Shown in pieces: positions 12,712 to 22,230 of a DNA stretch of 64,000 nucleotides. Both the position numbers and the translations under genes were made by a program. This DNA is from JALOLG01 sp963776935 (GTDB lineage Bacteria; Actinomycetota; Acidimicrobiia; Acidimicrobiales; Ilumatobacteraceae): positions 62,001-126,000 of the forward strand of contig CAVZOP010000001.1 of NCBI GenBank assembly GCA_963776935.1, written 5' to 3'. Numbering within the stretch: position 1 is the first letter of the stretch; every line of letters starts with the position of its first letter. Below the pieces are notes generated by a model, which made no database searches, was not told the DNA's origin, and was given only the letters and a program-made list of their open reading frames with translations.

Positions 12712-12747
12712 CGCCCAAATCGGCCGACCGGGTCCGGTTTCGTTCGG

Positions 12748-13113
12748 TCAGCGGCTACGCAACGCGTCGCGGATCTCGGTGAGCAGCTCGATCTCGGTCG
12801 GCCCGCCGGGCTCCTGAGGTCCCTTCCACTTGTTGTACGCCTTGATGATCAGGAACAGGATGAATGCGACGGCGATGAAGCTGATCACGGCGTCGATCAC
12901 GAGCCCGATGCTGATCCGGGCGTCGCCGATGTCGAAGCCGATGTTCGTGAAGTTGCTCTCCCCGAAGATGGCGGCGATGATCGGGTTGATGACGCCGTTC
13001 AGCAGGGCGTCGACGATCTTGGCGAAGTACAGCGCCAGGATCAGACCGACGGCGATGGTGACGACATCGCCCCGCTTGATGAACGCTTTGAACTCGTCGA
13101 GCATGCTCTTCAT
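12748..13113 (-). CDS. mscL: Large-conductance mechanosensitive channel MscL
   Basis: A 121-residue inner-membrane channel that opens under membrane tension to release solutes during osmotic downshock. The N-terminal amphipathic helix and start of TM1 read MLDEFKAFIKRGDVVTIAVG, with the family's glycine/alanine-rich pore helix (VGLILALYFAKIV). A second membrane helix (AVISFIAVAFILFLIIKAYN) and a C-terminal helical bundle (TEIELLTEIRDAL) follow. Start ATG 13113 (MKSMLDEF); a second ATG three codons later is possible. A hairpin separates it from the MFS gene upstream. Confidence 0.95.
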   Translation of the reverse strand: MKSMLDEFKAFIKRGDVVTIAVGLILALYFAKIVDALLNGVINPIIAAIFGESNFTNIGFDIGDARISIGLVIDAVISFIAVAFILFLIIKAYNKWKGPQEPGGPTEIELLTEIRDALRSR

Positions 13114-13131
13114 GTGATCGGTGCTCCTGTC

Positions 13132-13158
13132 TCGATCGGGGACCCCCCGCCCGATCGA
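13132..13158 (-). terminator. Hairpin after the MFS gene
   Basis: Nine-base arms TCGATCGGG (13132-13140) and CCCGATCGA (13150-13158) with a 9-base loop, 17 bases past the MFS stop at 13175 and 19 bases upstream of the mscL start. Confidence 0.45.
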
Positions 13159-13174
13159 AGTGAAGCACATCCGG

Positions 13175-14428
13175 CTACCCGCCCGAAGTGACCACCGTCG
13201 GGGCCGGTTGCTCGAGCTCTTCGAACGTGTCGATCCGCCGCAACGAAGGGAACAACACGAAGTAGGCGCCGGCGATGATCACCGTCGCCACCCCTCCGGC
13301 GGCGATCGCGAACGGCACCCCGAACAGGCTCGCCGCCACACCGCTCTCGAACGCACCGAGCTCGTTGGACGCACCGATGAACACGCCTTCGACCGACGTG
13401 ACGCGGCCGAGTTGGTCGTCGGGTGTCACGAGCGGCACCAGCGACCCGCGGATGTACATCGAGATCATGTCCGCGCCCGACAGCACGACGAGTGCGATGA
13501 ACGCCACGGCGTAGCTGTGGGTGAGGCCGAACACGATCGTGCCCAAGCCGAACATCGCGACCACCGCGATCAGCGTCGGCCCGACGTGCCGGCGCAGGGG
13601 CCACACGGCGAGCACGATCGCCATCAGACCGGCACCGATCCCGGGCGCCGCGCGCAGCCAGCCGTACGCGACGTCTCCGACGCCGAGGCGATCTTCCGCG
13701 ACCGCCGGGATCAGGGCCACGGCGCCGCCGAACAGCACCGCGAACAGGTCGAGCGAGATCGCCGCCAGCACGACCGGGGTGCGCCGGATGAAGTGAAGCC
13801 CTTCGAGCGCCAGGCGCAGCGTCGGTCGGTCGCGCAGCGGCACCGCCGCCCGTTGGTACTCGATCATCAGAACCGGCACCGTCGCCACGAGGAACACGAT
13901 GCCCGCCACGACGTACGGCAACGCCTTGTCGATGCTGTAGAGGAAGCCGCCGAGGGCCGGCCCGATGATCATCGCCGCCGTGAACGTCCCGGTCCACAAC
14001 CCCACGACGCGGGGGAGCAACCCGGCCGGCGACACCAACGGCGGCATCGAGCGGTGCGCGGGTGCGATCATCGCGTCGACCGATCCGAGCAAGGTCGCGA
14101 TCGCGAACAGCGGCCACACCTTCGTGCTGTCGGACATGGTGTAGCCGATGAGCAGCGCCGCGCACAGCGCTCGGCCGAACAAGAAGAGCGCAACGACGCG
14201 GCGACGGTCGAACCGGTCGGCGACCATGCCACTCACGAGGACGAGCACCAACGAGGGAAGGAACTGGGCGAGGCCGATCAGCCCGATGTCGAGCGCATCC
14301 CCCGTCAGGTCGTACACCTGCTTGAACAGGCCGGTGACGAGCAACATCTGGGCGCCGCTCGACAGCGTGCTCGAGAGCAGGTACCGCCGGACCGACGCGT
14401 ACCTCAACACGTCGACGGCGCCGGCCAC
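13175..14428 (-). CDS. MFS transporter, EntS/MFS_3-like exporter
   Basis: A 417-residue protein with about 12 membrane segments. The loop 2-3 motif GMVADRFDRRRVV is the MFS signature and PAHRSMPPLVSPAGLLPRVVGLW resembles the EntS/MFS_3 branch (siderophore or drug efflux). The last loop contains SLVPLVTPDDQLGRVTS, also typical of that branch. Substrate unknown. It is divergent from the amidase at 14467, with only 38 bases between starts. A second, distinct MFS gene is at 57914-59305. Confidence 0.85.
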   Translation of the reverse strand: MAGAVDVLRYASVRRYLLSSTLSSGAQMLLVTGLFKQVYDLTGDALDIGLIGLAQFLPSLVLVLVSGMVADRFDRRRVVALFLFGRALCAALLIGYTMSDSTKVWPLFAIATLLGSVDAMIAPAHRSMPPLVSPAGLLPRVVGLWTGTFTAAMIIGPALGGFLYSIDKALPYVVAGIVFLVATVPVLMIEYQRAAVPLRDRPTLRLALEGLHFIRRTPVVLAAISLDLFAVLFGGAVALIPAVAEDRLGVGDVAYGWLRAAPGIGAGLMAIVLAVWPLRRHVGPTLIAVVAMFGLGTIVFGLTHSYAVAFIALVVLSGADMISMYIRGSLVPLVTPDDQLGRVTSVEGVFIGASNELGAFESGVAASLFGVPFAIAAGGVATVIIAGAYFVLFPSLRRIDTFEELEQPAPTVVTSGG

Positions 14429-14466
14429 GTCTCGGGACGGTAGCCGTGGGTGCTAGCACATCGGCA

Positions 14467-15903
14467 ATGGGATCACTCGCTGATGACACACGTTGGATGG
14501 ACGCCACCGAGCAGGCCGCGCTCGTCGCCTCGGGCGAGGTCACGCCCGTCGAACTGCTCGACGCCGCGGTCGAACGCATCGAGCGCGACGACAAGGCGAT
14601 CAACGCCGTCGTGCTGCGCTGGTTCGGCGAGGCACGCGAGACCGCCGCGTCGGCGGATCTGCCCGACGGCCCGTTCAGAGGCGTGCCGTTCCTCCTGAAG
14701 GACCTCTTCGCCAGCATGGCCGGCAGGCCACTCACGAACGGCAACAAGGCCTTGGCCGCGGCCCCGCCGGTGTCGGCGATCGACACCACGCTCGTGAGCC
14801 GCCACCGCGCGGCCGGCTTCGTGATCGCCGGGCGCACCAACAGCCCCGAGCTGGGAAGCCTGCCGGTCACCGAGCCGGAGGCATACGGGCCGACCCGCAA
14901 TCCGTGGAGCCTCGACCACACGCCGGGCGGATCGAGCGGTGGGTCGGCGGCCGCCGTCGCCGCCGGAATGGTGCCGATCGCCCACGCCTCCGACGGTGGC
15001 GGATCGATCCGCATCCCGGCATCGTGTTGTGGGCTGGTCGGGCTCAAGGTCAGCCAGGGCCGGACCACGCTGGGCCCGCTGCGTTCCGAGTCGGGCCTCG
15101 GCGTCGAGCACTGTGTGAGCCGCACGGTGCGCGACACCGCTCGTCTGCTCGACGCCACACACGGTCCCGGTGTCGGCGACACGGTGACCGCCCCGCCACC
15201 CGTCCGGCCGTACGCCGACGAGGTCGGCGCCGACCCCGGGAACTTGCGGATCGGGCTCCTCGACCACCATCCACGAGACGAATGGATCCACGACGATTGC
15301 GTCGACGCCGTCCGCGCCGCGGCGACCCTGCTGGAGGGTCTTGGTCATCGCGTCGAACCGGGGTCACCGGCGGTGCTCGCCGACGAGTCGTTCACACCTC
15401 GGTTCATGGCGCTGTGGGCCACGAGCATGGCGGTCGGCATCGAGTCGTTCGGCACCCAGCTCGGTCGCACGCTCACCGCCGACGACGTCGAGGCGGTGAA
15501 CTGGGCGCAGGCCGAGTTCGCCCGCAAGTACTCGGCTATCGATCTCGCCGCGGCCCAGGCGGCATCCGTCGACTTCCGTCGCGCCGCGCAGCAGTGGTGG
15601 GTCGACGGCTGGGACCTGCTGCTCACGCCGACGCTCGGCGAGCCGCCGGTGCGCATCGGCGAGCACGACCCACTGCCCGACGATCCCATGGCGGGGATGA
15701 AGCGAGCGGCCCGCTTCGTCCCGTTCACGCCACCGTGGAACATGAGCGGGCAGCCGGCGATCAGTCTGCCGTTGCACTGGAACGCCGACGGGTTGCCGAT
15801 CGGCATCCAGCTCGTCGCCGCCTACGGACGCGAGGACGTGCTCATCCGGGTCGCGGCCCAGCTGGAGGCGGCCCGACCGTGGGCCGATCGGCACCCCGTG
15901 TAG
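14467..15903 (+). CDS. Amidase (amidase-signature family)
   Basis: A 478-residue cytosolic hydrolase. The Ser-cisSer-Lys triad of the family is visible: Lys in FLLKDLF near residue 79, then the Gly/Ser-rich block PGGSSGGSAAAVAAGM with the cis-Ser, then DGGGSIRIPASCCGLVGLK with the nucleophile Ser. The C-terminal WDLLLTPTLGEPP and PFTPPWNMSGQPAISLPL resemble 6-aminohexanoate-cyclic-dimer hydrolase (NylA) and related amidases that act on linear or cyclic amides. It is unlikely to be GatA because no gatB/gatC neighbour exists. An alternative start is GTG 14446; ATG 14467 gives the common N-terminus. Confidence 0.9.
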   Translation: MGSLADDTRWMDATEQAALVASGEVTPVELLDAAVERIERDDKAINAVVLRWFGEARETAASADLPDGPFRGVPFLLKDLFASMAGRPLTNGNKALAAAPPVSAIDTTLVSRHRAAGFVIAGRTNSPELGSLPVTEPEAYGPTRNPWSLDHTPGGSSGGSAAAVAAGMVPIAHASDGGGSIRIPASCCGLVGLKVSQGRTTLGPLRSESGLGVEHCVSRTVRDTARLLDATHGPGVGDTVTAPPPVRPYADEVGADPGNLRIGLLDHHPRDEWIHDDCVDAVRAAATLLEGLGHRVEPGSPAVLADESFTPRFMALWATSMAVGIESFGTQLGRTLTADDVEAVNWAQAEFARKYSAIDLAAAQAASVDFRRAAQQWWVDGWDLLLTPTLGEPPVRIGEHDPLPDDPMAGMKRAARFVPFTPPWNMSGQPAISLPLHWNADGLPIGIQLVAAYGREDVLIRVAAQLEAARPWADRHPV

Positions 15904-15930
15904 CTGTCTACGCTGTGTCGGCGGCGGGGA

Positions 15931-16731
15931 TCAGCGGGCCGTCCAGCCGCCGTCGACGAGGAGGCTGTGGCCGGTGATGAACGAGCCGGCCGGGCTGGCG
16001 AGGAGGAGCAGCGCACCGTCGAGCTCGTGCGGTTCACCCATCCGGGGGATCGGCGAGTTCGACTTGATGAAGGCCTGGCTGCCGGCATCGGACTCCATCC
16101 CCTCGGTCATCTCGGAGGGGAACCACCCGGGGCACAAGGCGTTCACCCGGATCCCCTTGCGCGCCCATTGCAGCGCCAGCTCGCGGGTGAGGTTGACGAC
16201 GGCACCCTTGCTGGCGGCGTAGTTCGCCTGCTTGACCGGCGTCGCGCCGACGTGGCCGAGCATCGACGCGACGTTGACGATCGAGCCCCCGCCGGCCGCG
16301 ATCATCGACGGCGCGCAGAGCTTGGCGAGGTGCCAGACGGCGGTGACGTTGATCTCCATCGACCGCCGGAACGTGTCGAGCGACTCGTCCTCGACCCCGA
16401 CGACCTCGGTGACGCCGGCGTTGTTGACGAGGATCCCGACCGCGCCGAGACGGTCGATGGTCGTCGCCACGATCCGCTCCCGGTCGTCGGGATCGGACAC
16501 ATCGGCGGCGACGACGAGGGTGCCCGGAAGGTCGTCGGCGAGCCGCGCGAGGCGGTCCTCGCGGCGCGCCGTGACGACCACCGTGGCGCCCGCCGCGTGC
16601 AGCACGCGGGCGAACCGCTCGCCGAGACCCGACGACGCTCCGGTCACGATCGCCACCCGCCCGTCGAGGCGGAAGCGCGCCAGCGGATCGGGTTGGTGGA
16701 CGACGTCTCGAACGTCGGGCGACGCGGACAT
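15931..16731 (-). CDS. Short-chain dehydrogenase/reductase
   Basis: A 266-residue classical SDR. The cofactor motif TGASSGLGE is near residue 31, NNAG near 108, and the catalytic set is Asn (INVTAVW), Ser (VNVASM) and Tyr-x-x-x-Lys (YAASK). The end SFITGHSLLVDGGW is typical. The lone Arg in TARREDR suggests NADP(H). Substrate unknown. It converges on the amidase, with 27 bases between stops. Confidence 0.92.
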   Translation of the reverse strand: MSASPDVRDVVHQPDPLARFRLDGRVAIVTGASSGLGERFARVLHAAGATVVVTARREDRLARLADDLPGTLVVAADVSDPDDRERIVATTIDRLGAVGILVNNAGVTEVVGVEDESLDTFRRSMEINVTAVWHLAKLCAPSMIAAGGGSIVNVASMLGHVGATPVKQANYAASKGAVVNLTRELALQWARKGIRVNALCPGWFPSEMTEGMESDAGSQAFIKSNSPIPRMGEPHELDGALLLLASPAGSFITGHSLLVDGGWTAR

Positions 16732-16826
16732 TTCAGCAGCATGACGGAGCTGTCGAACAGATGAAGAATCGCGCGAGATCTGTCGAAGAACCGTCAGTCG
16801 GGTGGCGGAGAGGACTCAGGACAGAT

Positions 16827-17075
16827 ATGAAGCACGACATGGAACTTCGGAAGGCCACGTGGAGCGCGGCGTTGCGGCTGGCGTTCGTCGTCAGCGCACT
16901 CGCGGCGATCGTGGCAGTGACGCTCAGCGCGGCCGGTGACGTGTCGCAGGGAGCGTTGGTGGCCGCCGTGATGGTGGTCGGCTTCGTCGCCAGCTGGGTC
17001 CAGACCGGCCGCGTCGCGCGCGTCCACCACGAGCACCGCGTCGCCGTCGTGCCGATGCGCCGCTCCGTTCACTGA
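16827..17075 (+). CDS. Small membrane protein of unknown function
   Basis: An 82-residue protein with a short charged N-terminus and two adjacent hydrophobic helices (LRLAFVVSALAAIVAVTL and GALVAAVMVVGFVASWV), then a basic tail. ATG 16827 has an AGGA-type ribosome site 14 bases upstream; a longer version starting at 16761 is possible. No family recognised. Confidence 0.45.
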   Translation: MKHDMELRKATWSAALRLAFVVSALAAIVAVTLSAAGDVSQGALVAAVMVVGFVASWVQTGRVARVHHEHRVAVVPMRRSVH

Positions 17076-17105
17076 GTCACGACGGACCTGTGACACCATC
17101 GGGGA

Positions 17106-17831
17106 ATGGCGCGCGTTCGACCGATCCTGCTCGTCCATGGCGCCTGGCACGGGGCATGGTGCTGGGCGGCGCTGCAGGCCGAGCTCGACCGGCGCGGTCT
17201 GCCGTCCTACGCGGTCGATCTCCCTGGTCACGGGCTATCGACGCTCCCGCTCGGTGATCTGCACGGCGACGCCGCCCACGTCGCCGCGGTGCTCGCCGGC
17301 TTCGACGAAGAGGTCGTGCTCGTCGGTCACAGCTACGGAGGGGCAGTCGTCACCCATGCCACCGGATCGGCCCATGCCGTCGCGGATCGCGTCGTTCATC
17401 TCGTCTACCTCACCGCGTTCGCGCTCGACGACGGTGAGAGCGTGTGGGGGTTCTCGCGGTCGCGCCCGCGTGTCCGGGTCGCCCTCGACGCGGCCGTGAT
17501 CGGTGGCGACGACGGCACCTCCCGGATCGATCCCGACAAGGCGCGGCCAGCGTTGTACGGGATGTGCCCGCCGGCCGAGGCCAGTGCCGCCGTCGCCCGG
17601 CTCGATGCTCAGCCGATCGCCTCGTTCCAGCAGCCGGTCGCCGGCTCGCCACGGGCGACGATCGCCTCGACGTACGTGAAGTGCACGGCCGACGAGGCGG
17701 TCCACATCGACCTGCAGGACGAGCTCGCCGGCCGTTGCGACCACATCGTCACGTTCGAGAGCGACCACTCCCCGTTCCTGCTGATGCCCGGCGCGGTCGC
17801 CGACGTCCTCGAGCCGCTGACACGACGGTGA
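17106..17831 (+). CDS. Alpha/beta hydrolase
   Basis: A 241-residue alpha/beta hydrolase similar to plant-type esterases (salicylate-esterase/MES-like bacterial proteins). The oxyanion segment LLVHGAWHGAWCW is at residues 8-20, the nucleophile elbow GHSYGG near 78, and the His in FESDHSPFL near 221. It probably cleaves small esters in the cytosol. Its stop overlaps a possible GTG start (17828) of the LLM oxidoreductase, suggesting a two-gene operon. Confidence 0.85.
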   Translation: MARVRPILLVHGAWHGAWCWAALQAELDRRGLPSYAVDLPGHGLSTLPLGDLHGDAAHVAAVLAGFDEEVVLVGHSYGGAVVTHATGSAHAVADRVVHLVYLTAFALDDGESVWGFSRSRPRVRVALDAAVIGGDDGTSRIDPDKARPALYGMCPPAEASAAVARLDAQPIASFQQPVAGSPRATIASTYVKCTADEAVHIDLQDELAGRCDHIVTFESDHSPFLLMPGAVADVLEPLTRR

Positions 17832-17839
17832 GTCCGACG

Positions 17840-18739
17840 ATGAAGGTCCGCATCGGCTACGGCCTCGGCGTGCGCACCACGCTGCACGACGCGTCGTTCG
17901 GCCTCGTCGTCGACGAGCTCGAGCGGCTCGGCTTCGACAGCCTGTGGCTGTCCGAGCGGATCGGCGGCGAGGCACCCGACCCGCTGGTCGCGATGTCGTT
18001 CGCGGCCGGGCGGACCGAGACGCTGAAGTTCGGGATGAGTGTGATGGTGCTCCCGGGTCGCAACCCGATCGTGCTCGCCAAGGAGCTGGCGACGTTGGCG
18101 GTGATGTCCGGCGGTCGGCTCCTGCCGGCGTTCGGGTTGGGTGTTGCCGATCCGCACGAGCAGCAGGCGTTCGGCGTCGAGCGTGGCGCCCGGGCAAAGC
18201 TGTTCGACGAGTCGCTGGCGGTGATGCGGGCGTGCTGGACCGGCGAGCCGGTGGTGCACCACGGCGATCGCTTTCACTACGACGGCGTGCGAGTCCTTCC
18301 GGCGCCGGGCCGCCTCGACGTCTGGTTGGGCGGCTACGCGCCGTCGGAGCTGCGCCGCGTCGGACGTCTCGCCGACGGGTGGCTGCCGTCGTTCATCACG
18401 CCGGCCGACGCCGCCGCGGGACGTCAGACGATCGAGCAGGTCTGCGCCGAGCACGACCGTTCGATCGACGACGATCACTACGGCGTGCTGATCCCGTACT
18501 CGTTCGAGCCCGTCCCCGACCAGGTGCTCGCCCGCTTCCGAGATCGCCGTCCCGATCTCGAGGACCCGTCGGTGCTCGTGCCCGGGTCGTGGGAACGGCT
18601 CGTTGCGCTGATCCGCGAGTTCGTCGATGTCGGCTGCACCAAGTTTGTCGTGATCCCGCTCGCCGAGCCGGCGGACGCAAGCGCATGGGCGGTGCACCTC
18701 GGCGAGGCGGCGGAGGCGTTGCTCCCCCTCGAGCGTTAG
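17840..18739 (+). CDS. LLM-class (luciferase-like) F420-dependent oxidoreductase
   Basis: A 299-residue TIM-barrel flavin/F420 oxidoreductase. RIGYGLG at the start, DSLWLSERIGGEAPDPL, LKFGMSVMVLPGRNPIVLAKELATL and GGRLLPAFGLGV are diagnostic of the LLM family; the lack of a partner flavin reductase and the actinobacterial setting favour F420. Substrate unknown. ATG 17840 gives MKVRIGYG; GTG 17828 would overlap the preceding stop. Confidence 0.88.
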   Translation: MKVRIGYGLGVRTTLHDASFGLVVDELERLGFDSLWLSERIGGEAPDPLVAMSFAAGRTETLKFGMSVMVLPGRNPIVLAKELATLAVMSGGRLLPAFGLGVADPHEQQAFGVERGARAKLFDESLAVMRACWTGEPVVHHGDRFHYDGVRVLPAPGRLDVWLGGYAPSELRRVGRLADGWLPSFITPADAAAGRQTIEQVCAEHDRSIDDDHYGVLIPYSFEPVPDQVLARFRDRRPDLEDPSVLVPGSWERLVALIREFVDVGCTKFVVIPLAEPADASAWAVHLGEAAEALLPLER

Positions 18740-18786
18740 ATTCGACTCTGCGGGAACCGCGGGGCGGCGGCGAGCGTCGAACAGCC

Positions 18787-20904
18787 ATGAAACGAGCGCT
18801 CACCGTGTCCACCGCGATCGCCGTGCTCGTCACGGTCGGCTGCTCCTCCGACGGTCCGGACCAGGCGACCGAGACCACTGCTCCCCGGCCGACGCCGTCA
18901 ACGCTCGCGACCGCGACGGATCCGCCGACCACGACGGATCCGCCGGACACGACCGACCCGCCGGACACGACCGATCCGACCGATCCGCCGAGCACCGATC
19001 CCAGCCGCACCGGCCCGTTCGGTTTCGCCCGGCTGTCGTTCTTCGGGGACTGCGAAGCGTTGCTCACCTACATGCAGACCGAAGCCCGCGAGCGGGTCAC
19101 GGCGTGGGGCCTCGACGGCGGCTACTACTACGGCCGGGGCGTGCCCGACATGGTGGCGACCGAGGACACGATGGCCGCCGCGGACAGCGCCAGCGGCGAG
19201 TTCTCGCGTCTCGAGGCGCCGGCAGCGGCACAGGAGGTCGATTTCTCCGGCACCAACACCCAGGAGGTCGGCGTCGACGAAGGTGACATCGTCGAGACTG
19301 ACGGCACCTACGTGTACGTCGCCGGTCCGGACGGGCTGCGGATCGTCTCGGTCGCCGACGCCGAGGTCGTTGCGTCCCCCGAGCTGCCCGGTGGCGCGCA
19401 CCAGATGATCCTCGACGGCAACCGCCTGCTCGTCGCCACCCAAGGATTCACCACTGCCGAGGACACGGTGATCTCGCTGTTCGACGTGAGCGACCCGACC
19501 AACCCGACACTGTTGCGCCGCTCGCACCTCGAAGGTCGCCTCGTGGCGTCGCGGGCGAGCGACGGCACGGTCCGCCTGGTGCTGTCGAGCTCGCTCGCCG
19601 CCCGGCTGCCGTTCGTCCATCCCGACCAGTTCGGGCTCGACGAGGAGCGCGCGATCGAACGCAACCGGCAGATCATCGACGAGTCGGCCGTGCAGGATTG
19701 GTTGCCGCGTTGGTTCGACGAGGCCGGCGACGGGACATTCGGACAGATGGAGGAATCGCTCGACTGCGCCAACGTCGCCGCCCCCCGTGACTTCTCGGGT
19801 CTCGGCGTCACGTGGATCGCGTCGATCGACCTCGACGGCGAGGCGACACCGGAGGGTTCGGCCGGCATCGTGTCGACCGGCGAGACCGTGTACGCATCGA
19901 CGACCAGCCTCTACGTCGCCACCCAGTCGTGGGACTGGAACTGGTCGATCCAGCAGGGCGACCAGACCGCCGATCCGAACGAGGCGCCGCCCACCCTGAT
20001 CCACGCCTTCACGCTCGGCGAGGGTGCGACGGCCACGTACCAGGCATCGGGCGAGGTGCCCGGCCGGCTGCTCAACCAGTTCGCGATGAGCGAGCACGAG
20101 GGCGTCCTCAGGGTCGCCACCACGATCGACGACTGGAACACCGGCGAAAGCGAGTCCGCCGTCTACGCCCTGCGGGCCAACGGCGAAGAGCTCGAACAGC
20201 TCTCGTCGATCGGCGGTCTCGGCGCCGGCGAGCAGATCTACGCCGTGCGCTTCCTCGGCCCGACGGCCTACGTCGTGACGTTCCGCCAGACCGATCCGCT
20301 GTACGTGATCGACATGACCGACCCGGCCAACCCGGCGCTCACGGGCGAGCTCAAGATCCCCGGCTACTCGGCCTACCTGCATCCGGTCGGCGACGGGCTG
20401 CTGCTCGGCGTCGGCCAGGACGCGACCGACACCGGTCAGACGCTCGGCACCCAGCTGTCGCTGTTCGACGTCAGCGATCCGGCGAACCCGCAGCGCATCT
20501 CGACGCTGGCGATCGGCGGATGGAGCGACGTCGAGTGGGACCACAAGGCGTTCCTCTACTGGCCAGAAGACGGCACGATCGTGCTGCCGGTTTCACCCGG
20601 TTGGGGCAACTGCGGCGAGCAGGTCGAGTGCCTGTCGTCGGGGATCACCGGAACCGGTGGCGGCGCCGTCGTCGCCCGCCTCGACGGCCAGACACTGGTC
20701 GGCGTCGGCACGATCAACCACGAATCCCGCAGCCAGAGCGGCTGCTGGAACCCGCTCCAGCGCTCGATCGCCATCGGCGACGAGCTCGCCACGATCGGCC
20801 TCGACCAGATCAAGTTCTCGAACCGCACCGACCTCGCCGAGCGCGACAGCGTGACGTGGGGCGACCCCGACCAGTACGGCTGCTACTGGTACATGGAGGG
20901 CTGA
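18787..20904 (+). CDS. Secreted beta-propeller domain lipoprotein
   Basis: A 705-residue lipoprotein: signal peptide with lipobox VTVGC (Cys near residue 19), then a Pro/Thr/Asp-rich linker made of 'TDPPDTTDPP'-type repeats, then a large domain. The sequence FSGTNTQEVGVDEGDIVETDG near residue 155 is the signature of the 'beta propeller domain' family (PF09826). Repeated ISLFDVSDPTNP / LYVIDMTDPANP / LSLFDVSDPANP segments mark the blades. Function of the family is unknown; it sits on the outer face of the membrane. A distinct stop and long gap follow. Confidence 0.85.
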   Translation: MKRALTVSTAIAVLVTVGCSSDGPDQATETTAPRPTPSTLATATDPPTTTDPPDTTDPPDTTDPTDPPSTDPSRTGPFGFARLSFFGDCEALLTYMQTEARERVTAWGLDGGYYYGRGVPDMVATEDTMAAADSASGEFSRLEAPAAAQEVDFSGTNTQEVGVDEGDIVETDGTYVYVAGPDGLRIVSVADAEVVASPELPGGAHQMILDGNRLLVATQGFTTAEDTVISLFDVSDPTNPTLLRRSHLEGRLVASRASDGTVRLVLSSSLAARLPFVHPDQFGLDEERAIERNRQIIDESAVQDWLPRWFDEAGDGTFGQMEESLDCANVAAPRDFSGLGVTWIASIDLDGEATPEGSAGIVSTGETVYASTTSLYVATQSWDWNWSIQQGDQTADPNEAPPTLIHAFTLGEGATATYQASGEVPGRLLNQFAMSEHEGVLRVATTIDDWNTGESESAVYALRANGEELEQLSSIGGLGAGEQIYAVRFLGPTAYVVTFRQTDPLYVIDMTDPANPALTGELKIPGYSAYLHPVGDGLLLGVGQDATDTGQTLGTQLSLFDVSDPANPQRISTLAIGGWSDVEWDHKAFLYWPEDGTIVLPVSPGWGNCGEQVECLSSGITGTGGGAVVARLDGQTLVGVGTINHESRSQSGCWNPLQRSIAIGDELATIGLDQIKFSNRTDLAERDSVTWGDPDQYGCYWYMEG

Positions 20905-21015
20905 CGGGCGGCCGGAAGCGACCATCTCGCAGGCCTGCCGAACTTGACCGACCGTCGGTAAACGATCTGGCGTGGGTCATCACGGTGATCTGCTCCGGCC
21001 CTATCGTGATTCCTC

Positions 21016-21384
21016 ATGGGCGCAGTGCTGCGAGAGGTCGTCATCGACTGCATCGATCCCCGTCGGGTCGCGGAGTTCTGGGGAGCCGTGCTCGGATGGG
21101 ATGTGCATCAGAAGGACGAGGCGTTCTGGATGTCGGAGTCGGGCGCGCCGTTTCCTGACTTGTGTCTCGTCTTCGTCCCGGTCCCCGAGAACAAGACGGT
21201 GAAGAATCGGATCCATCTCGACGTCAGCCCCGTTGGGTGTGAACGCGACGAGGAGGTCGCGCGAGTCGAGGCACTCGGCGCCACCCGCGCTGACGTGGGA
21301 CAAGGCGAGCAGCCTTGGGTCGTCCTCGAGGATCCAGAAGGCAACGAGTTCTGTGTTCTCGGGCGCAGGGCGGACGTGACCTGA
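21016..21384 (+). CDS. VOC superfamily (glyoxalase-like) protein
   Basis: A 122-residue single vicinal-oxygen-chelate domain of the Glyoxalase_6 type: DCIDPRRVAEFWGAVLGW at the start, RIHLDV in the middle with a metal-ligand His, and WVVLEDPEGNEFCVL with a Glu/Asn at the end. Enzyme activity (isomerase, dioxygenase or resistance protein) cannot be told. A hairpin follows directly. Confidence 0.85.
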   Translation: MGAVLREVVIDCIDPRRVAEFWGAVLGWDVHQKDEAFWMSESGAPFPDLCLVFVPVPENKTVKNRIHLDVSPVGCERDEEVARVEALGATRADVGQGEQPWVVLEDPEGNEFCVLGRRADVT

Positions 21385-21406
21385 GGTCGTCGACCGGGCG
21401 ACGACC
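21385..21406 (+). terminator. Hairpin after the VOC gene
   Basis: Perfect 8-base arms GGTCGTCG and CGACGACC with a 6-base loop begin at the base after the TGA stop. Confidence 0.45.
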
Positions 21407-21463
21407 GGCGGGTGCGGGGTGTGGCGCCGACCGGCCCATCGCTCACCGCGGGATACTGGCGAG

Positions 21464-21832
21464 ATGTCGGATCCAGTGATCGTCGCTGACGTGTGTTCGC
21501 TCGCGCTCCGCACCTCGGAGCAGCCCGCCTACGACCAGCCGTTCGAGCTGCAAGATCTCTACCGGGACCCACACACCGGGGCAGAGCACTACGTCGTGCG
21601 TTATCGGGCCGGCACGAAGGCGAAGTGGCATCGTCACAACTCGGCCCACACCATGATCGTGATCTCCGGGCAGCTCATGGCGAACGGTCAGCAACTGGGC
21701 CCAGGCGGGTACGCGGACTTCCCGGGCGGGACGGCGATGCTCCACGAACCGGCCGAGGGACACGACTGCACCTTCGTGCTGATCTTCGCTGGTCCCTTCG
21801 ATCTCGACGTCATCGAATCCCCGAACGGCTGA
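21464..21832 (+). CDS. Cupin-domain protein
   Basis: A 122-residue single cupin. Motif 1 is seen as RAGTKAKWHRHNSAHTMIVISGQL, with two metal-ligand His residues and a further His after them; motif 2 as PGGTAMLHEPAEGHDCTF. Metal-binding small-molecule enzyme or sensor; substrate unknown. ATG 21464 preferred over the longer in-frame extension. Confidence 0.8.
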   Translation: MSDPVIVADVCSLALRTSEQPAYDQPFELQDLYRDPHTGAEHYVVRYRAGTKAKWHRHNSAHTMIVISGQLMANGQQLGPGGYADFPGGTAMLHEPAEGHDCTFVLIFAGPFDLDVIESPNG

Positions 21833-21912
21833 AGCCTTCGGGGCGCCCGAGCGGCGGAGTGTGCTCGGTTCGATCGCATCGTGACGGCCAACCCGGCCAT
21901 CTGGTGTCGGAT

Positions 21913-22179
21913 CTACTTGCCGGTGCGCTCTCGGTGCTTGCAGCCTGGCCAGCAGCAGGGTCGACGCTGGCCCTCCTCCAGCTCCTCCTGGGTCCGGTGG
22001 ATGCGGCGTGTTCGTGTCGTCGCCTGCTTGGCATCCTCGACCCAGCAGATGAACTCGTTGCGGGCCAGAGGTGTGATGTCCTTCCACGCAACGAGTGCCG
22101 TGGGGTTGGCGACCAGCGCCGTGCGGAGGTCGGCGGGAAGGGTGTGCACCACCCCACCCGGCACTCGCGACGCGCTCAC
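21913..22179 (-). CDS. YdeI/OmpD-associated family protein
   Basis: An 88-residue protein with the family's conserved C-terminal block: NEFICWVEDAKQATTRTRRI then a Glu-Leu-x-x-Gly and RRPCCWPGCKHR. LPADLRTALVANP at the start is the usual opening. Members have been linked to resistance to cationic compounds, but mechanism is unknown. The GTG at 22179 is chosen; further upstream codons run into the dyad element at 22231-22292. Confidence 0.75.
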   Translation of the reverse strand: MSASRVPGGVVHTLPADLRTALVANPTALVAWKDITPLARNEFICWVEDAKQATTRTRRIHRTQEELEEGQRRPCCWPGCKHRERTGK

Positions 22180-22230
22180 AGCGCCACGGTAGCCCCGGCG
22201 CGCGAGCCTGTTCCGCGCCCAACGACCACT